NCBI GenBank assembly: GCA_964464925.1 | Contig: CAYXLI010000019.1 | Location: forward strand, 52,631-116,630 | DNA length: 64,000 nucleotides | Direction of reading: 5' to 3' | DNA from: CAYXLI01 sp964464925 | Lineage (GTDB): Bacteria > Acidobacteriota > Terriglobia > Bryobacterales > Bryobacteraceae | Shown here: one piece after another, positions 60,368-64,000 of the stretch | How the letters are laid out: each line of letters begins with the position of its first letter | Numbering within the stretch: position 1 is the first letter of the stretch | Program-made: the position numbers and the translations under genes | The notes under the pieces: generated by a model | What the model saw: the letters and a program-made list of their open reading frames with translations, nothing else | Databases searched by the model: none | Told to the model about the DNA's origin: nothing

Positions 60368-61723
60368 ATGCTGGCTCCTTTGCTCTTTCTTCTCCTGGCC
60401 GATCCGAAGGCTGCAGCGCGGGACATCTTTCAGCAGCTCATCGAAATTAACACAACGGAGTCGACCGGAAGCACGACGAAAGCGGCGGAGGCCATGGCGG
60501 CCCGTTTCCGCGCAGCGGGGTTTCCGCAGACCGACATCCATGTTGCCGGTCCGGATCCCCGGAAGAGCAATATTGTTATCCGCTTCCGTGGCACGAACCA
60601 GGCGAAGAAGGCAATCCTGTTTCTCGCCCACTTGGATGTAGTTGAGGCGCGGCGCGAGGATTGGACGATCGACCCATTCCGGTTCATCGAGAAGGATGGG
60701 TATTTCTATGGCCGTGGAACATCGGACAACAAGCAAGGCGCCGCCATTCTGGTAGCCGATTTCATCCGGCTGAAGCAGGAAGGATACCGGCCGCCGCGCG
60801 ACCTGATCCTGGCGCTTACCGCCGATGAAGAGGGCGGAGAGGCGAATGGTGTGGATTACCTGATAGATCGGCATCGGGACTGGATCGAAGCGGAATTCTG
60901 CATAAATACCGATAGCGGAGATGGAAAGTTAAAGGCCGGGAAGCACTTCCTGCAGTCCATGCAGGCGGGAGAGAAGACGTATACGACGTTTCACCTGGAA
61001 ACGAAAAATCCAGGTGGTCACAGCTCCTTACCGCTCCGTGAGAATGCGATCTACGATCTTGCCGAGGCTTTGACGAGGATTGCCAAGCTGGACTTCCCGG
61101 TGCGTCTTACGGAACTGACCCGCGAGTATTTTCTGCGTTCCGCGAAGCTCGAAACCGGTCAGACGGCGGCCGACATGGCGGCCGTGGCACACACCCCGCC
61201 AGACCTTGAGGCTGCCGAGAGACTGTCAGCGCAATCGCCGTACTACAATGCGATGCTGCGGACCACGTGTGTGGCGACCATGTTAGAAGCGGGGCACGCG
61301 GAGAACGCATTACCGCAGACCGCCCGGGCGACGATCAACTGCCGCGTCATCCCGGAAGAGTCGAGCGCATCTGTGAAAGCGGCACTGGCAAAGGCGATTG
61401 CCAATCTGAAGGTCACGGTGACGCAGGTAACCCCCGATCGTCCGAATCCGATTTCACCCCTCCGTAAGGACGTAGTCTCGACGGTCGAGAAAACCGTACA
61501 GTCGATGTGGCCCGGGGTGCCGGTGATCCCTTTTATGGAGACCGGGGCAACCGATGGGCGGCGCCTGCGAATCGGCGGTATTCCGACCTATGGCATCGCC
61601 GGCGTTTACGAAGATCCTAACGATATTCGCGCACACGGGAAAGATGAGCGATTGGGGGTACAGTCGTTCTTTGAAGGCGTAGAGTTCTACTACCGGTTCA
61701 TTCGCTCTTTGGCTCAACTCTAA
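60368..61723 (+). CDS. M20/M25/M40 family zinc metallopeptidase
   Basis: A 451-residue di-zinc peptidase or amidohydrolase. Zinc ligands: LAHLDVVEA (about residue 91), GRGTSDNKQGAA (aspartate bridging), the catalytic/bridging ADEEGGEANG, and DTDSGDG-type region; the dimerisation domain contains NPGGHSSLPLRENAI. The N-terminus MLAPLLFLLLADPKAAA could be a signal peptide, fitting a periplasmic role. Its specificity (peptide or acyl amino acid) is unknown. Confidence 0.92.
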   Translation: MLAPLLFLLLADPKAAARDIFQQLIEINTTESTGSTTKAAEAMAARFRAAGFPQTDIHVAGPDPRKSNIVIRFRGTNQAKKAILFLAHLDVVEARREDWTIDPFRFIEKDGYFYGRGTSDNKQGAAILVADFIRLKQEGYRPPRDLILALTADEEGGEANGVDYLIDRHRDWIEAEFCINTDSGDGKLKAGKHFLQSMQAGEKTYTTFHLETKNPGGHSSLPLRENAIYDLAEALTRIAKLDFPVRLTELTREYFLRSAKLETGQTAADMAAVAHTPPDLEAAERLSAQSPYYNAMLRTTCVATMLEAGHAENALPQTARATINCRVIPEESSASVKAALAKAIANLKVTVTQVTPDRPNPISPLRKDVVSTVEKTVQSMWPGVPVIPFMETGATDGRRLRIGGIPTYGIAGVYEDPNDIRAHGKDERLGVQSFFEGVEFYYRFIRSLAQL

Positions 61724-61785
61724 AGTACTCTTTTGCGCGTTTTCTTCCTGGCGGGAAGCTGTTATTCTGGCGCCTCAGGAGGAGT

Positions 61786-63507
61786 ATGAAATTCGTTGCC
61801 TGTGTACTTTTGTGGTCCGCCAGCCTGCCGGTCTTTGCGGAATTGACGATCGATCAGCGCGTGGCCGATTTCCAACAGATGGCGGCTCTCTACGAGAAGC
61901 GTTACGCTCCGTACGAGTGGAAACGCCAGGCATTTGGGTTTGACATGTTCGATTTGCGGCCCTGGCTGGACCGCATAAGAGCGGCAAAAAGCGATGTCGA
62001 GTTCCTGGAGATCTCCGCTGAATACGTGGCTAGTCTCCAAGATACACACTCGAGTTTTACGTCACCCTTACGATTCACGGCGGATCTGGGTTTCACGGTG
62101 GATATATACGACGGCAAAGTATTGATCGATTCGATCAATCGGGCACGGCTGCCTCAGACCGACTATCCTTTTGAGGTCGGAGATGAAGTGCTGAGCGTGG
62201 ACGGGAAGACTCCGGAACAGTGGATTACCGAGTTCTCAAGATTCCGCAAATGGGGTAATCCGGCGACCACGCGGCGGTCTGCTGCCGACCGGATTACCTT
62301 TCGCTCTGCCGCGTCCTACCCGCGTGCGATCGAAACCGGCGATTCGGCAGCGGTGCAAATCCAGAGAGCAAACGGCGATACGGAGAGCTACACGATTCCC
62401 TGGACGAAGACAGGACTCGCACAGGGTTCTCTCGGGACGGTTCCAACGCCCCGGAACTCACGGCCAATACGCGGCGAGGAATCTGCGCCGGATTACATGA
62501 GACTACTGGCGGAAATGCGCCAATGGAAGATTCCGGACTCGGACTCTCTGTTCGAGGGCCAGACCACGGACGAGGACGGCAATACTGTCGCCCGGAAGTA
62601 TGTTCTTGGCCTCGGCAGCCGGTCTCCGGTCTTCGCGCTGCCTGCGGGTTTTCAACAACGGCTTGGCAGAAGTACGGACTTTCACTACTCCGGTGTTTAT
62701 GAATCGAATGGCTATAAGATTGGGTATTTGCGTGTCCCCGCGTTCTCCACGAACCCTACATCCCTGCGCGAACTGGACCAGGAAATTGCGTTCTTCCGTA
62801 GTAATACAGACGGTCTTGTGGTGGACGTGATGCGGAACGGCGGCGGTGATTGCTACATGCTGACCCTTGCGTCCTACCTGATTCCTCAAAACAATTTCTA
62901 TTTCTTTGGTGAAGAACTGCGGCCGACGCTCGGGTTGATCAACTCGTTTCAATCTTCGATCGATCTCGCAAAGCGCAGCAACGCCGATCAGTGGATTATC
63001 ACTCTATACAGTAACTACCTTGACCAATTGCTGAGCGCGTTCAATGAGAACCGCGGGCTTACGGGATCCATTCCCGCCTGCAGCATCAGCTTCGAAAACA
63101 GACAGGCACAGGACCGGAACGGAAACGCTCTCGCCTACGATAAGCCGCTGATTGTTCTAGTGGATGACTTTTCCATCTCCGCTGCGGATATTTTTCCCGC
63201 GATGATGCAGGATAACAAGCGGGGCCCAATCGTGGGTATGCGCACCAGCGGAGGCGGAGGGTCCATCAGCACATGGCCGATGTCGTACTCCGAGTCGATC
63301 TTTGCAAATACCAACTCGCTGGTGGTCCGGAAGAACCCGATCACAACGGCTGATCTGCCTTCCGCGCCCTTCGTAGAAAACATCGGCACGCGGCCCGATA
63401 TTCAACTCGACTATATGACGCGTGAAAATCTATTGAACCGCGGACGGCCGTTTGTCGAAGGCTTTACGCGCATCATTGTGGATCAGATTCAGGCATCGCG
63501 CCAGTAA
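61786..63507 (+). CDS. S41 family peptidase-like protein
   Basis: A 573-residue exported protein of the C-terminal processing peptidase family. A signal peptide (MKFVACVLLWSASLPVFA) is followed by a helical domain, a PDZ-like region (GFTVDIYDGKVLIDSINRAR) and the S41 core: KIGYLRVPAF, GLVVDVMRNGGGDCY and the catalytic serine in DDFSISAADIFPAMMQDN; the lysine of the dyad falls in the NKRG region. AGGAGGA lies near the ATG at short spacing. It may process exported proteins or import peptides. Confidence 0.85.
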   Translation: MKFVACVLLWSASLPVFAELTIDQRVADFQQMAALYEKRYAPYEWKRQAFGFDMFDLRPWLDRIRAAKSDVEFLEISAEYVASLQDTHSSFTSPLRFTADLGFTVDIYDGKVLIDSINRARLPQTDYPFEVGDEVLSVDGKTPEQWITEFSRFRKWGNPATTRRSAADRITFRSAASYPRAIETGDSAAVQIQRANGDTESYTIPWTKTGLAQGSLGTVPTPRNSRPIRGEESAPDYMRLLAEMRQWKIPDSDSLFEGQTTDEDGNTVARKYVLGLGSRSPVFALPAGFQQRLGRSTDFHYSGVYESNGYKIGYLRVPAFSTNPTSLRELDQEIAFFRSNTDGLVVDVMRNGGGDCYMLTLASYLIPQNNFYFFGEELRPTLGLINSFQSSIDLAKRSNADQWIITLYSNYLDQLLSAFNENRGLTGSIPACSISFENRQAQDRNGNALAYDKPLIVLVDDFSISAADIFPAMMQDNKRGPIVGMRTSGGGGSISTWPMSYSESIFANTNSLVVRKNPITTADLPSAPFVENIGTRPDIQLDYMTRENLLNRGRPFVEGFTRIIVDQIQASRQ

Positions 63508-63513
63508 GGCGAT

Positions 63514-63897
63514 TCATTTGTTTGGCGCGGAGTCGGGGTGCACTCCGCTCCGCAGCCAAAGTAACGCCTCCTCAGCAGTGCGGAACACGCGAACGGTAGT
63601 CGCGTGCTGCGATTCCGCCATCAGCTCAAACATCCGAGCCCTCCCGAAGCGAGCTTCCTGCGGGGCGACAATCGCCATTCTCGCGGCTCTTTGCGGTATC
63701 CCGGCGAGTAGGGCTATGTGATCCCGAGTAAGGTCGCTCCCTGTCACGCCCGAGAGATCGACGATAGAATCCCGCACGGCGAGGTTCGCCTGTCTCACCT
63801 CCCGGACGAACTCCAAAATCTCTGCCAGAGTGATGAATCCTTCGCCCTTCTGCCATAGAATGCCGGACGGCTCATCCATCGAATAGCTAAAAGGCAT
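63514..63897 (-). CDS. STAS/SpoIIAA-like hypothetical protein
   Basis: A 127-residue protein with the alternating strand-helix pattern of SpoIIAA-like STAS proteins: GFITLAEILEFVREVRQANL, DSIVDLSGVTGSDLTRDH and MAIVAPQEARFGRARMFELM, then VRVFRTAEEALLWL. Such proteins bind partners in signalling or membranes. The usual phosphorylatable serine is not evident (SGVTGSD is only a candidate). It ends 6 bases from the convergent S41 gene. It lies upstream of the tRNA gene, divergent from it. Confidence 0.62.
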   Translation of the reverse strand: MPFSYSMDEPSGILWQKGEGFITLAEILEFVREVRQANLAVRDSIVDLSGVTGSDLTRDHIALLAGIPQRAARMAIVAPQEARFGRARMFELMAESQHATTVRVFRTAEEALLWLRSGVHPDSAPNK

Positions 63898-63931
63898 GTG
63901 CTGCTCTCATCACTCTAGCAAGAGGAACCGA

Positions 63932-63937
63932 TATTAT
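63932..63937 (+). promoter_or_regulatory. tRNA promoter -10 element
   Basis: TATTAT at 63932-63937, 8 bases before the mature tRNA 5' end. It is the likely -10 for the tRNA; the -35 is not clear. Confidence 0.45.
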
Positions 63938-63945
63938 AGAGGAAC

Positions 63946-64000
<55 letters not shown>

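Overview
The window reads as ordinary chromosome of an Acidobacteriota bacterium, most likely the Bryobacterales/Solibacter side. This is inferred from gene families, not from a marker comparison. Two very large Oar-type TonB-dependent receptors, a VWFA-related Acidobacterial-type protein, paired PSD1 (DUF1549/DUF1553) and DUF1501 proteins, several PQQ-type beta-propellers, a fused AroDE and a bacterial archaemetzincin all fit. Genes are packed tightly on both strands with many 4-base start/stop overlaps. There is no prophage, insertion sequence or CRISPR array. One partial tRNA sits at the right edge.

Layout. 1-2641 (minus): the N-terminal 273 codons of a cyclic beta-1,2-glucan synthase-like protein that runs off the left edge, coupled to an ABC exporter. 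2752-9895: recA, a divergent FAD-dependent oxidoreductase, a VWA protein, rluD, galU with a GT39-like membrane glycosyltransferase, and an enoyl-CoA hydratase. 9923-22062: a TonB-dependent receptor, three paralogous PQQ-like propellers with a cytochrome c/helix-hairpin-helix protein, two small exported proteins, an alpha/beta hydrolase and a DUF1501 protein. 22080-27922 (minus): TonB-dependent receptor then PSD1 then DUF1501, an apparent operon behind a good promoter with a palindromic operator. 28064-32188 (minus): an NtrC-type regulator, archaemetzincin, a BtuF-like binding protein and argG. 32499-38695: an Acidobacterial hypothetical, an unknown exported pair, a Gfo/Idh/MocA oxidoreductase, a PIG-L deacetylase, a CBS protein and an amidohydrolase-like protein. 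38813-47100 (plus): tolQ-tolR-tolA-tolB-pal-cpoB, followed by a CBM9-like protein, a DeoC-like protein and fused aroDE. 47337-64000: cyclase, a small protein with an amidase, a ZIP transporter, prepilin peptidase, a GGDEF-EAL protein, a DapA-family aldolase, an esterase, an aromatic decarboxylase, a hybrid histidine kinase, RraA, a DUF2076 protein, M20 and S41 peptidases, a STAS-like protein and tRNA-Ile2(CAT).

Joint function. The clearest pathway is Tol-Pal, which maintains the cell envelope. galU, the glycosyltransferase and the glucan synthase/exporter pair point to surface polysaccharide. The TonB/PSD1/DUF1501 operon and the PQQ/cytochrome cluster look like periplasmic uptake and redox functions for polymer breakdown.

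The most notable observations are: a partial glucan synthase gene opened by an overlapping ATGA; a recurring arrangement in which a -10-like hexamer lies 5-8 bases before a start codon with no ribosome binding site, suggesting leaderless mRNAs; an NtrC-type regulator with GAFPGA in place of GAFTGA; tolQ apparently starting at CTG; and a DeoC homologue without its Schiff-base lysine motif. I found no single convincing new multi-gene system. The unknown exported pair at 33281-35283 is the best candidate for unexplored function.
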